From: Pseudisothecium myosuroides
Lineage: Eukaryota > Streptophyta > Bryopsida > Hypnales > Lembophyllaceae
Length of the DNA stretch: 64,000 bases
NCBI GenBank assembly: GCA_951799445.1
Contig: OX637287.1
Coordinates: 53,597,724 to 53,661,723 of the forward strand
Direction: 5' to 3'
Part shown: piece after piece, positions 47,678 through 58,914 of the stretch
Layout of the letters: each line of letters begins with the position of its first letter
Position numbering within the stretch: position 1 is the first letter of the stretch
Translations under genes and position numbers: made by a program
The notes under the pieces: model-generated
What the model was told of the DNA's origin: nothing
Databases searched by the model: none
The model's input: the letters and a program-made list of their open reading frames with translations, nothing else

Positions 47678-48029
47678 TGCTCTTAATGCCACCATTAAAG
47701 CCCACCTAACTCATCAATGATAGGATTAGATATTTCAAGGAATATGTCAATCATTTTTAGATAGGGGACACATTTAGAACATGGTCACTTTAAAAATAGA
47801 CTATGTTACCTCATTTGTTTTCTAGAGGACAAAAATTGTTTGTCTACCACTTGTCATTTCTTGTGCCATCTGATAAGAGGGTCTAAAGAACTGATGCTAC
47901 AAAATTCATTGACGCTTTGTCATTGCTATCTGGTCAAATAAAGTGAAAACTAAAAATCAATACATGCATAATTAATAAACCCTAATCACAAAAATAATTC
48001 CCAAATCAAACAGGAGAATAGAATAACCA

Positions 48030-48540
48030 CTGAACATGGCACTAGAGATCATACCCCAAGTAATCTCATTTCCAAATTTACCTTTGAAATAAAGAAAGAG
48101 TCGAAACCAATCAATGAAATTAGAAGATCGGTTCTAAATTGAGTCCTCATAACCTCATCACAAGCTCATTTCTAAAACTAATATATGAAAACCACAAGAA
48201 TTATTCAAATAGAAAGAGCAGCTATAATGTGCATCCTAATGACAAACTACGGTAATTGCATCCCAAAATGAAACATGAAAACCACAATAGTCAGCGAAAT
48301 GAAAAGACCATCCATTAGATGCACCCTAATGACAAACTAAATTCAAAAATGGAACAAAAACCTCAACAATCATTCAAATGGAAGGATCTGAGCCATATCC
48401 TGAACCCAAATGAGAAACTGAACTTGAAAATAACACAAGAAACCACAAGAAGCATTAAAATAGAGAGATCAGTTCTAAGCCAAATCAAAAATCAAAATCA
48501 ATCTCCAAAAATTGAACACAAGATTTTGAATAATATAGAA
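48030..48540. repeat. Degenerate minisatellite, period about 84 bp
   Basis: At least five units are aligned by the landmark GAAAACCACAAGAATTATTCAA and its variants near 48103, 48188, 48276, 48356 and 48439. Each is followed by an A/G-rich stretch and a CCTAATGACAAACTR-type string. Because 84 is a multiple of three, part of the array stays open on + (48319-48552), but I see no gene signal. Confidence 0.6.
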
Positions 48541-48860
48541 ATAGAGGGCTAGTCATTTAAGAAAGCAAATATTGCATTCCAAGAAGACAATGAAGGTTTC
48601 AAATTAATCCAACAATAGAGTACCGCCAACTAGAAACTTCAGGAGCGAACAACTATGATTGATGTTGGTGTTGCATAAGCCGAGAAGAAGGCTTCGGACC
48701 CACTATTTATCCGTTAGGTGAAAAATCTAAAGTAAAATAGCTCACGGTCCAAACTTTACGATGCTAATTCAATGAAAAATTGGAATTCAAACGCTTCCCA
48801 TCTAACGCTAGGGGATCAAGCACACTGTATTGACTCTCATTGAAAGTGCTCGATGGATAT

Positions 48861-49508
48861 TTAACCCTTGAATGTCCAAGGCCTGTTTTGAGTCTCTTGG
48901 AATTTGCTCTAAATTGAACAAAAAGCCAACATTTTGATAAGTTGAATCAATTTTTTTTGAATTGTAACCGTTTTACCGTTTCAAACTAGACATGTTAGAG
49001 ATCACATGGGAAAAGAAAACACAACAATATCAATTAAGGATTGTACGATTATAATGTTTAATCATCATGGTGTTAAAACTATGAAAATCTTTGAGCTCTC
49101 TTTCTGCATGTCAAATCTAAAAAATTCAAGACCAAAAAAATATGAGGTTGAAGGGCCTAACAAATATAACCCCAATCAATTTATGGCTTTTCAAAATCTA
49201 CTCTACAATTTTTTTAAATGAATTTCTAGTGTGATTTTTTCTCCAAGATCTAGTGTATTTGAGGCTCATTTCCAAGAGCCCTCAACACTACAAAAAGTCA
49301 AGATTGCAATGGGTACCTTTGCACAAAATCTTGAATAGAAAAATCATAATCATTCATTTTCAAAATCGTAATTTTGATGCTAAAACTAGACTTCAAAAAG
49401 AATCTTTCAAAAATATAAACTACTAAAAATTGCAATTTGGTAAGGTTTTATTTAACTTCAAAGTTACTTTGACACCACATTTGGGTGCCTTGGGCATTTA
49501 GGGGTTAA
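48861..49508. mobile_element. TTAA-flanked element, 648 bp
   Basis: TTAA at 48861-48864 is followed by CCCTTGAATGTCCAAGGCC. The right end reads, in reverse complement, CCCCTAAATGCCCAAGGCA next to TTAA at 49505-49508. About 15 of 18 terminal bases match. The body differs from copies A and B at 14-15.8 kb, so this is a second subfamily with the same termini. It has no transposase frame. Confidence 0.72.
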
Positions 49509-49685
49509 AACAATTGTACCAAAGAGCTATTTAAGCAGACCCCAAACCAGTCTTCACATCCAACTTTTGATGTAGAGAATCAATACCCTTGACCAGCACT
49601 AAAGGTCAGCTTTTAATTTGCACAGGTTGAGGCAACAAATTCGTTGGAGTCATAGTGTTTAATGTGTAAGGCAGTTCTGCCTCTT

Positions 49686-49732
49686 TTGAGCTCATTGTCA
49701 TTGTGACAAAACTGTCACAATGAGCTCAAAAA
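49686..49732. repeat. Short hairpin
   Basis: TTTTGAGCTCATTG...TTGTGACA is followed after four bases by TGTCACAATGAGCTCAAAA. The stem is about 20 bases with a small bulge. It could be a terminator-like or MITE-derived hairpin; no gene is adjacent. Confidence 0.65.
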
Positions 49733-49883
49733 ATAAATCCAGTTTCTTTTTATTAATCCCCAGTAGTTCCCCCGAGATCCAATTTAAATTAAATTTAAAC
49801 AATTTTTTTTAAAACCCACCCACCATCCCACCCCTTTGTAATTTTCAGGTGAGGTGGGGGTGGCATTTGATATGGGATAAATC

Positions 49884-49998
49884 CCATATCCGTATCCATA
49901 TCACGTACTGATACCATATATATATTGTATCTATATTTGTATCTGTACCCGTATCTATATCCCGTATCGTATCCGTATTTCGCACCATAATAGTATCC
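49884..49998. repeat. Degenerate CGTATC/TATATC hexamer array
   Basis: The hexamer RTATCY is repeated with variation about 15 times. It produces a Tyr-rich, repetitive stretch in the 168-codon ORF on - (49795-50301), which is therefore not taken as a gene. Confidence 0.7.
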
Positions 49999-50398
49999 AG
50001 GGGCATTTTCCAAGATCAACGGCCAAGAGCTTAGGCTCCCTTTTTTTTCAAAACTATCAACGGCCATAGTTTCCCTCATCTCTCTGAATTCACGGAATTC
50101 ATGGGCAGATCCAACAGTCAGAATCAGCTGATCTGGCCACATCAACGGCTGCGAGGGACGGGGGGAACAACAAAACATGGCACGCCTCTTTTCGGTACAT
50201 TGTGTTTCCAACCCTATTATTCTAAGGAAAGACAAAACGACTCTCCCAAAACTCTTGCCAACAACTGCAAGTTCAATCAGGGCCACCAATTCGTTGAGCA
50301 ATTCTAGATTGATCTCACCTTCCTACTGACACAAGGTCAAGCCATCATTTGACACAATGCTAAAGATAATTTTAAGACATTGACAATATATCATTTAA

Positions 50399-50643
50399 AA
50401 TTGTAATTGGAACTGCCAATTCAATCTTGATTGCCCATCAGCAAGAAATTAGCAAGTGACTCCCAATTGGAATCATTAATTTCCAAAATTGACAAGGTAA
50501 ACCATGACATTGAAAATTTAAGCCAACCATGTCTTTTGTGTACTCTTTACTAGGAATTACAACCTTGCTACAACTCTAAATTAGTTAGAACCACAGTCTT
50601 CCTACCTCTTCAACAACCTCTTCTAGCCTAGGACAATACCTCC
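50399..50643. repeat. Dispersed repeat block A, copy 1
   Basis: About 245 bases beginning GGAACTGCCAATTCAATCTT and ending TCTAGCCTAGGACAATACC are repeated in the same orientation at 55571-55817, with roughly 85-90% identity by eye. No coding frame is seen. Confidence 0.8.
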
Positions 50644-50730
50644 CAGAAGACGTCATTCAAGGTATTGAGCATTTGGCCAATTATTTTGAAATCACTTAGC
50701 CCAAATGGTATCCCTTGCGCATGCGGCATA

Positions 50731-51335
50731 CACATTACAAGAAATTTCAGCCCTCGAAGGGGCCGCGAGTTTTGACTCCCCCGTGTGCAATTACAGAAAA
50801 AATTCAAATAAAAAATTATTTGATTTCGGGTGCTGATGTGGCACTACTAGTGCCACGTCAGACTTTTTTATTTTTTTAATATTTTTATTTTAATAAAAGA
50901 ATATTTTTTGTTTAAATAATATATATTTTTAAAATAATATATATTTTTAAAATAATATATATTTTTAAAATAATATATATTTTTAAAATAATATATATTT
51001 TTAAAATAATATATTTTTTTTTTAAATAATATTTTTTTATTAAAAAAAATATTTAAAAAAGAAATATTTTTTTTTTAAAATTCTGTAATTGCACCGCAGG
51101 GGTGCCGAAAATCATCTGTTAACAGACTCTTCGAGGCCCGAAACTCCTTGTAATGCTATAAGAAACCTGTGTTTTAGGTGACGTTAGCTTAATTTTAAGA
51201 GACGGATTTTAGTGGACGTTCGAGAAAACAACTTATGTTTTTATGTCAATAATAACATCCAATGTAACAACTAGATTAAGTTAACGTCTGTTAAAATTAA
51301 GCTAACGTCACCTAAAACACGGGTTTCTTATAGTG
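50731..51335. mobile_element. Nested CACTA-type MITE insertion with ATA target duplication
   Basis: The insert lies between ATA (50728-50730) and ATA (51336-51338), while the related copy near 56600 has a single ATA at this point. The outer element has ends CA + CTATAAGAAACCTGTG (51156 on) and, in reverse complement, CACTATAAGAAACCCGTG at 51335. Split into its left terminus is a second element at 50733-51155, with ends CATTACAAGAAATTTCAG and CATTACAAGGAGTTTCGG. Neither encodes a protein. Confidence 0.8.
50915..51012. repeat. Tandem 18-bp AT repeat
   Basis: About five perfect copies of ATATATTTTTAAAATAAT lie inside the CATTACAAG element. Confidence 0.9.
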
Positions 51336-51939
51336 ATAACATCATAAATTAAAGTAGCTAGGATAGTAAGATGCACTAGCATAAATTTGACCTTCCTCCG
51401 AGGTCAAAGTCTGTATAAAGGTTGGAAAATAATTTTGGGCATATGGGTTTGGAACATTCATATTTCAAGCTGGCTGCTGTCGTAGAGCTACACATCCTAC
51501 CACCTCTAGATTACGTTAGTCCTTGCTCTCTTATCAACACTAGCAAGCATTACTTGGGTGGATCACTCTTTGTATGTTTTATACCCCCCTTGCGACGAGG
51601 GGATATTTTTTGGGGGGCTACTTACCTCCAAGGCCCGAGCCAAGGCCTCAATAAAAGGTCCCCTATAATTACATAATTCAGCAAAATGGCCTATATTATG
51701 GTACCCTATCAATACTTATACTACCCATGTCAATGCAATTTTTAGGCTATTTTCTTTATAAGGAAGAAAAAAGAATTGAAAAGCAAAGTAAAAGCAAAAA
51801 AGTTAGAAAAAAATACAAAGTGTATATGCATGCAAATCAATCTTGTTCCATGCGTTTTCCCATGCGTTTTCAAACAACTTAGTTTTAGCATTCCAACACT
51901 TGGGGCTTTAACATGGTATGAAATTTATAGTTCCTTTTC

Positions 51940-52200
51940 ACACTCTATTTTTTTTGTGAAGACACTTTGGTTGGTATATAAATTTTCTTTCTTTTACACA
52001 TCATATTTTTTTTAATAAAACACTTTGGTTGGTGTGAATTTTTTATTCCTTTTCACACCCTATTTTTTTGGCAACACTTTGGATGGTGTTAGAAGGGTCT
52101 TTCTTTTTTGCATCCTATTTTTTTTGGTGACACTTTCATTTGTATGAATTTTTTGTGCATTGTTGACATCCTATTTTTCATCTTAAACACTTTGGTTGGG
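51940..52200. repeat. Degenerate minisatellite, period about 56 bp
   Basis: The word ACACTTTGGTTGGT or a variant begins at 51962, 52020, 52074, 52130 and 52187. Units also share a TCACACCCTATTTTTTT-like string. No gene is associated. Confidence 0.7.
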
Positions 52201-52484
52201 ATTTAGGACATTCATGTATTTCTATAACAAAAAATTGAGAGCATATCCAAAATTCAAACATAAAAGGCCATAGCAATGGCATTTCAACTTGAACAATTTA
52301 TAACTAATTCCAAAAAACTCCAAAACATGTCAAACAAGTTGGATTCAAGATCTATTCTAACTAGCTTTTAAGGAAATCTAGTAAGAAAAATTTCAAGAAT
52401 GTTCAACTTCCCCAATTTCAATTGCCCATCATGGCCTAAAAGAGTCTCCAAACTACCCCCAAACCAACAAAAACTGTATCCATA

Positions 52485-53716
52485 CACTAGAAGAACCTCG
52501 TTTTTTTTTATGTCCAAAATTTGCTTCAGCATGTTGTGTCTGACGTCTACTGATGTCAACATTGATGTCCAAAAAATCCTGTCAAAGTTGACAGGGTAAA
52601 ACATCCCGCTTGACGGCGTGACATTGGATGTTTAGCATCTAATGTCCACAGAGACATTGGTTCTGCACTCAAGGAAATCGTGTCATGTGGTTGCCAAATT
52701 TGTGCCACATAAGCGCCATGTGGGTGAGGAGAGCCACGTGGGATTTTTTTCATCTAGCCCGTCCATGATGTGGCACATGACATGGCAGCAAACATAGAGG
52801 CGGGAAAAATGACGTGGCAACCAACAAGGATGATGTGGCATGCCTAGTCAGCACACTTTTATGCCGTCTTAAAAATTTTATATATTTTTTTTAGATGTCA
52901 ACTTAGACATCCAAACATTTGTAAAGACATCAACTGGTGCATATTGTACTGATAGGGCAGGGGCAACAAAAAATAACATTTAAGAAAAAGTAAAAATAAA
53001 TAAACAAATTTTTTCTTGCGAAATCAACAAGAGTTAAAGATAACTTACCATCTACCATCAAGAGAATTTTTGATGGCAAAGTAAAGGAATTACTTCATTG
53101 ATAGATAGTGAGAATGAAAGGTGAAGGGGACATATTTATAGTAAAAGCCATTGTCCATCCATGGTCAGACAAAAGATATGGGATAATTTGAAGATGGAAA
53201 CTTGACTATTGGACATGTGGATGTTATTTCAGACATTCTACGTTGTATACAGTTCTTGCTTTACATATCCCATATAGTTTGTTTTACTTCCTACTCCCCT
53301 ACTTGTATAAAGAGCTTATGTTTTCATCCATGGTGTACATCCATCCTTTTCTCTTTTTTTGCAAAACATGCCACGTAGCTGCCTTTCTCCTAAATTTTTC
53401 ACATTTGGTCAGCATTTTACCACAGCCCACAATAATTTGTATAGACTTACCCTTAGTCAAAATGCATTTGCTTGCTGATGTGACAATATTATGTTTTTTG
53501 GATGTTCAAAAAGACATCACCATGTTTGAGTTCATGTCAAATAAAACATAGACGTCAATGATAGCATCAACGTGTTTCAACAGTAATTTACCAATGTTCT
53601 TTGCGAAATCCATGAAAATTTGCCTTCGCGGGCCATCAACACTCTAACATCATGATGTCTATAAACACACCACATGTCCAAGGGTTGACATAGAAAAAAA
53701 CAGGTTTCTTCTAGTG
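52485..53716. mobile_element. CACTA-like element, 1232 bp, ATA target duplication
   Basis: The left terminus CACTAGAAGAACCTCG and the right terminus (reverse complement CACTAGAAGAAACCTG) are followed by T-rich strings and TATGTC. Both sides are flanked by ATA, a 3-bp duplication as expected for CACTA transposons. Subterminal DNA is rich in GATGTC/GACATC words (for example GATGTCAACATTGATGTCC), as is typical of TnpA-like site clusters. No transposase frame is present. Confidence 0.75.
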
Positions 53717-53969
53717 ATAATGCTCATCTTACTCATCTAAAGCAATCACAATATTTTTTAACATAGAAGGCCTAAAAAAGTCACTTTCTTCAATGAATTA
53801 CCACTAAAGAACTAAAAGTTCCTATTGTAGTCACTAATCACTCCATTCTAGTTGAAAAAAAACCTTGATTGTGGCCCAAATCTCATTCACAAGAAGAAAT
53901 CCATAATGGAGTCATTTCTAGGTGTCCACAATGGGTCTTCTGTCCATAATAAGCTATTTTACCTTAGTG

Positions 53970-54305
53970 TGCCCTGTGCCATTACCATAGTCATTGTGAT
54001 GTCAGAAGTGATGGCTAAGCCCTCTTTAATTTCCTTAAATAAAAGTAAAAGTTTGCCTCGTATAGTTGCCGTAGCCAAAATAAAAGTAAAAGTAATTTTT
54101 TAATTTTTAATTCATATAAAAAAACTTTGAAATTCAATATTTTTCACACCATAGGTCCAAACGCCACAAAACAAAGCCCATGTACCCTTCTTCACAGAGC
54201 CCTTTCCAACAATATCAAGGATGTGCCCAAAGGACACATGGTCTAGGATCTCTCACTGTAACAAAAAAACCTAAAACAATACAAAAACATACCAAACAAA
54301 CAAAC
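53970..54305 (+). repeat. Dispersed repeat family, longest copy, (AAAC)n tail
   Basis: It opens with TGTGCCCTGTGCCATTACCA. It continues GCCGTAGCCAAAATAAAAGT, CGCCACAAAACAAAGCCCAT and CCAACAATATCAAGG, then an A-rich tail ending in repeated AAAC. It matches the partial copies at 10.2-10.8 kb. The tail favours a SINE- or LINE-like retroposon; no target duplication was confirmed. Confidence 0.55.
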
Positions 54306-54774
54306 AAACAACAATATTATTGAATTATAGAGATAAAAGGGCAAGTAAAACAATGCATGAAGTGATGCATTTTATCATTGAACAGAAATGCAAAAACTAT
54401 ACAAAATGTCAAACTCATAGAAAAGTGAGACATGCAAGCTTTATGTGTAATATTTAATTCATAGTGATAGAATGATAGATTAATAGTAGGTTCAAACTTC
54501 TCATGTGTATCCTTTCACTTTTGTTGCAATTTGGAATTTGGGTATTGAAATGTACACTTCACAATTGCAATAATTCATTATCTAGAACATTCAGTTTTTA
54601 AAAAATGTAATGAATGAGCTTCATTTTGCTCATTATAGATAAGCAAAAAACATTTGTATATTCACTCAAGGCCAAAATAGACTTTCATGAAGGCACATAA
54701 CAACTTCTTCACTGTAAGAACCTTTAGGGATGAAATTAGTACTTTCACAATGCTTATGTAGTACTATTTTAATA

Positions 54775-55020
54775 CAAAATTTTACTTTCTATTGCACTTT
54801 TGCAATATACATTCAAGATTGTTTTCAATTTGGTATCCCGTTGCAATACTGCTGCAATGTTTCTAATAAAATCAATATTGTAGCAATTCCAATTTTTGCA
54901 ATACTGAATAAGTACATATTTTACAATATTATATAAATATACTTTCAATACTGCATCATTACTGCCTACTATAGCACTTGCATCAGTATTGATGCAGTAT
55001 TGATGCAATAGGGAGGTACT
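54775..55020. repeat. Cluster of GCAATACTG-type words
   Basis: GCAATACTG, CAATACTGCAT and their complements (CAGTATTGATGCA, twice in tandem near 54987) recur at least seven times within 245 bases. No gene was recognised. Confidence 0.4.
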
Positions 55021-55347
55021 TTCAGTCCCGATGCAGGCACAAACCAAATTTTCATTCAAACCAAGTCTATACACCCAGCTGCTATGACCCGCTGGTACGC
55101 CGAACTGTAACATACATGCTTTACTAAATACAATACAAGGTTTCAAATGACTAGCCCCTAAATTAGATGTATAAAAAGTTAATGGTCTTCATTTGTAGGC
55201 TAACTAACTTACTTATAATGAATTTTCCCTCTTAAATGTCCCCTACTTTAGTTGTATATCCTTTATAAATTTTATCTCAAAAGAATAAAATCCTACCTAT
55301 CTTTGGCCGCATGTCGTTTCTAAAATGTACTAAGTGATCCACCCACA

Positions 55348-56390
55348 AAGCATTGTTGTCACATTGGTCAAGTTAGGATCATCGGACATTCCAGACGAGC
55401 GGACATATCGAACAGTTTGGACAGATTGGGCGGACAATGCGACTACTTTAAAGTAGTCACTTTAGGCAAGTTAGGATCATTGGATATTTCGGACAAGCGG
55501 ACAAATTAGACGGTTTTAATAGACGGTCCATTCAATGTAACAACTATGCTAGCAAAAATTACAATACGCGTCTGCCAATTGGAACTGCCAATTCAATCTT
55601 GATTGCCCATTAGCAAGAAATTTGCAAGTGACTCCCAATTGGAATCATTAATTTTTAAAATTGGCAAAGTAAACCATGACATTGAAATTTTTTGCCAACC
55701 ATGTCTTATGTATCTTCTTTACTAGGAACTATAGCCTTGCTATAGTTCCAGATTAGTTAGAACCACAATCCTCCTACCTCTTCGACAACCTCCAGCTTCT
55801 AGCCTAAGACAATATCATTGATGAGATTCAAAGTCAAATTGTAAAAATGACATTATGTATGACTATGGTGAGGAGATTCTAATTGTGAAGTTCATGGTGG
55901 GTGTAACCCATGCGCAAGCTTGTTGGAAACAGTTTTTGTTGATGTGCTTCTAGAGCGGACTAGTAGTATCTATTCTATCATAGGTGGGAAATCAACCCGT
56001 TTTAAAGGTACAAACAAAATGAAGGAGGCTGATGAAACCTTCAAGCCGAGGTCACGAAATTTGATCACAGATTGGCCTAGCGTTGTTTTTGAGGTGTGGG
56101 GTGTCTGAACGACTTACACAGTTGCAGCAAGATGCTCGATTTTGGCTTGAATGTTCTAGAGGGCAAACGCATATTGTGATTCTTGCCGGCATAGTTGTCA
56201 CATTGAATGGACTGTCTGTCCAAATCGTCTAATTTGTCCACCCGTCCAAAATATCCGATGACCCTAACTTGCCTAAAGTGACTACTTTAAAGTAGTTACA
56301 TAGTCCATCCGGTCTGCCCAAACTGTCCGATATGTCCGCCCGTCTGGGACGTCCGATGATCCTAACTCGACCAATGTGACAACAATGCTT
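55348..56390. mobile_element. Long-TIR element (about 200-bp inverted repeats), MULE-like
   Basis: The left arm 55348-55555 begins AAGCATTGTTGTCACATTGG. The right arm 56190-56390 is its reverse complement with moderate divergence. Both arms carry GTTAGGATCATCGGA, TTTAAAGTAGT and CCATTCAATGT words. The 630-bp interior includes repeat block A (55571-55817). TIRs of this length are typical of Mutator-like elements. No transposase and no exact 9-bp duplication were found. The copy at 51.56 kb appears to be the uninserted site. Confidence 0.7.
55571..55817. repeat. Dispersed repeat block A, copy 2
   Basis: Same-orientation match to 50399-50643, here lying inside the long-TIR element. This suggests the element captured it, or that copy 1 derives from such an element. 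Confidence 0.8.
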
Positions 56391-56690
56391 GCTAGTGTTG
56401 ACAAGAGAGCAAGGACTATCGTAATCCAGAGGTGGTAGGATGGTGTAGCTTCATGATAGCAGCCAGCTCGGAATATGAACGTTCTAAACCCGTATGCTCA
56501 AAATTATTTTCAACCCTTATACAGACTTTGACCTTGGAGGAGGTCAAGTTTATGCTAGTACATCTCTTACTATCCCAGCTACTTTAATTTATGACGTTAT
56601 GCTGCGGGCGCAAGGGACACCATTTGGGCTAAGTAATTTTGAAATAACTGGCCAAATGCTCTATACCTTGAATGACATCTTCTAAAAGAG

Positions 56691-57560
56691 CTAAAGAAAT
56701 TTTTCATCCTCACATGTGTAATTCCCAGATATTGAGATTTGCCCTCCATGTCCTCCTCTACCAAGTCCGTATAAAAACCTCCTTGGAATCATACAAGCTT
56801 TTAAATGAATGAGAGTAAAAAATCTCATACTCACTCAGAAGATTGCCCCAACCTTGAAACTAGTACCTATAGGATGAAGTTTTATAGCTAGACTCCCCAT
56901 CATCAAGTCGTGCCATGCTACTATGTACACCTCAAATAAACCCTTAGCTCAATCAGCTATGGCTATTGATACAACCTAGAAGATGCAAATGAATTAGGGA
57001 TAAACCAAATAAATAGGGGACAATGTTACAAACAACGACACCTAAAGACTACTAGGTCACCGTATGCACCGATTGAATGCACCAACCATCCTACACAAAA
57101 TCACAGAAACAAGGAATCTCTAAAACAAAAATACAACTAAAGTGAAACAATTGGCATTGGCAGAGGCACAATCTAATGGGAGGCATGAGGTTGAGAGGAG
57201 GACAATGGAGGCGATCAAACCTATAAAGGGTAATTGTGATGGCGATGCAAAGGATGGAGCCTCGAGAAGCAGAGGCTGCAGGGACTGAGAAGTTGAGAAG
57301 GGAGTTACAAGCTTCTTATTGAGTTTATATCCCCTTACAATTGAGAATCTTAGCTTATTTATGTTTTTTTGGATTTGCTTTGTTCCAAATTGAGGTCAAT
57401 TCTACCTAAATCCAAAGCCACACTTTAACAAATACAACAATAAAATATATAGCCGACTCCCGAGAGCAATTCAACTCTAGTCAAGCTAAACAGCTCTTAA
57501 CTTAGATATATTGAGCTCATTACTGTGTTTTCCTAATATGGGTTGCATAGTTACAGTGAT
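56691..57560. other. Intergenic DNA, no gene seen
   Basis: Mixed-composition spacer. Short purine-rich stretches occur near 57170-57300. No frame or repeat could be supported. Confidence 0.45.
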
Positions 57561-58914
57561 TGCCAAAACTGAGTACGAGTTTGAAACTTTTCATTCAAAC
57601 AACCATACCATAAACATCAATGGGCAAAATCCAAAAGTATATACATGAAAGTTGTAGTATGCAACATATAACACATTATCATGGAAGATTCAAGAAAAAA
57701 TTAGTTGTGATGTGAAAGAAAATTAGTTTCAAAGTTAGCCATGTCTAAAACTCGGTTTTGAGCGCCACAATTTGGAATTACTTTATATTTTGTCAAAAAA
57801 AATTTAGAACTCCAAAAAACTTTTCGTGTCTTGGGCATGTTGGTTTACATCATTTTAGATTGTTCTACACAAAAATTGGAGGAAGTTGACATTTATAGCA
57901 TTTAAAATATTCACAATTTGAAAAACATGCAAATGATGTTGATTCTCACTATATTGGAATATTTTTTTGGAATTGAGAGCATGGGATTGCATTATCCATT
58001 GTAAAGAGAGTATAGGTTGCAACAAGGACCATTGTTACATCTTAATGCCTTTGCATTTGAAATATTTGTTGAAAAAGACAATGCGTTCAATGTACTTATT
58101 AAAGCCATACAATGCGTTTTTAGGTTCAAATTTTGTGTACAAAGACTAGAGTTCATGCTCCACATAATTCATTCAACCAATCTCCAAAAATTAAATTATC
58201 ACTTTCTATATCATCAATTTTATAAAAATGCTAAAAAATACATTGACTTTTATAAAATTGATAATATAGAAAGTGATAATTTAATTTTTGGGGATTGGTT
58301 GAATGAATTCTGTGGAGCATGAACTCTAGTCTTTGTACACAAAATTTGAACCTAAAAACGCATTGTATGGCTTTAATAAGTACATTGAACGCATTGTCTT
58401 TTTCAACAAATATTTCAAATGCAAAGGCATTAAGATGTAACAATGGTCCTTGTTGCAACCTATACTCTCTTTACAATGGATAATGCAATCCCATGCTCTC
58501 AATTCCAAAAAAATATTCCAATATAGTGAGAATCAACATCATTTGCATGTTTTTCAAATTGTGAATATTTTAAATGCTATAAATGTCAACTTCCTCCAAT
58601 TTTTGTGTAGAACAATCTAAAATGATGTAAACCAACATGCCCAAGACACGAAAAGTTTTTTGGAGTTCTAAATTTTTTTTGACAAAATATAAAGTAATTC
58701 CAAATTGTGGCGCTCAAAACCGAGTTTTAGACATAGCTAACTTTGAAACTAATTTTCTTTCACATCACAACTAATTTTTTCTTGAATCTTCCATGATAAT
58801 GTGTTATATGTTGCATACTACAACTTTCATGTATATACTTTTGGATTTTGCCCATTGATGTTTATGGTATGGTTGTTTGAATGAAAAGTTTCAAACTCGT
58901 ACTCAGTTTTGGCA
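57561..58914. repeat. 1.35-kb near-perfect inverted repeat (foldback)
   Basis: TGCCAAAACTGAGTACGAG at 57561 is mirrored by its exact complement ending at 58914, and the two arms (about 660 bases each) match almost base for base around a centre near 58238 with a loop of a few tens of bases. The same 60-codon ORF appears on + at 57967-58149 and on - at 58326-58508. Such arms would give one long double-stranded RNA if transcribed. No target duplication and no transposase are seen. Confidence 0.95.

Larger units (their letters stand above)
50644..51600. repeat. Dispersed inverted duplication, copy 1
   Basis: Outside the insertion at 50731-51335, this segment matches the reverse complement of 55300-56690. 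The shared parts are AGAAGACGTCATTCAAGGTA to GCGGCATA on the left and ATAACATCATAAATTAAAGT to CACTAGCAAGCATT, then TGGGTGGATCACT, on the right. The copies differ by point changes and by one insertion each. Confidence 0.75.
55300..56690. repeat. Dispersed inverted duplication, copy 2
   Basis: This is the reverse-complement counterpart of 50644-51600. It is interrupted by the long-TIR element but lacks the CACTA-type insertion. Matching words on + include GACAAGAGAGCAAGGACTA, CCAGAGGTGGTAGGATG, TATACAGACTTTGACC and CTTGAATGACATCTTCT. Confidence 0.7.

Noticed and set aside
49795..50301. 168-codon ORF on - with a Tyr/Arg-rich repeat
   Set aside because: The repeat reflects the RTATCY hexamer array; the rest lacks domain features.
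57967..58508. Matching ORFs on both strands
   Set aside because: They are the same sequence read from the two arms of the 1.35-kb hairpin, not two genes.
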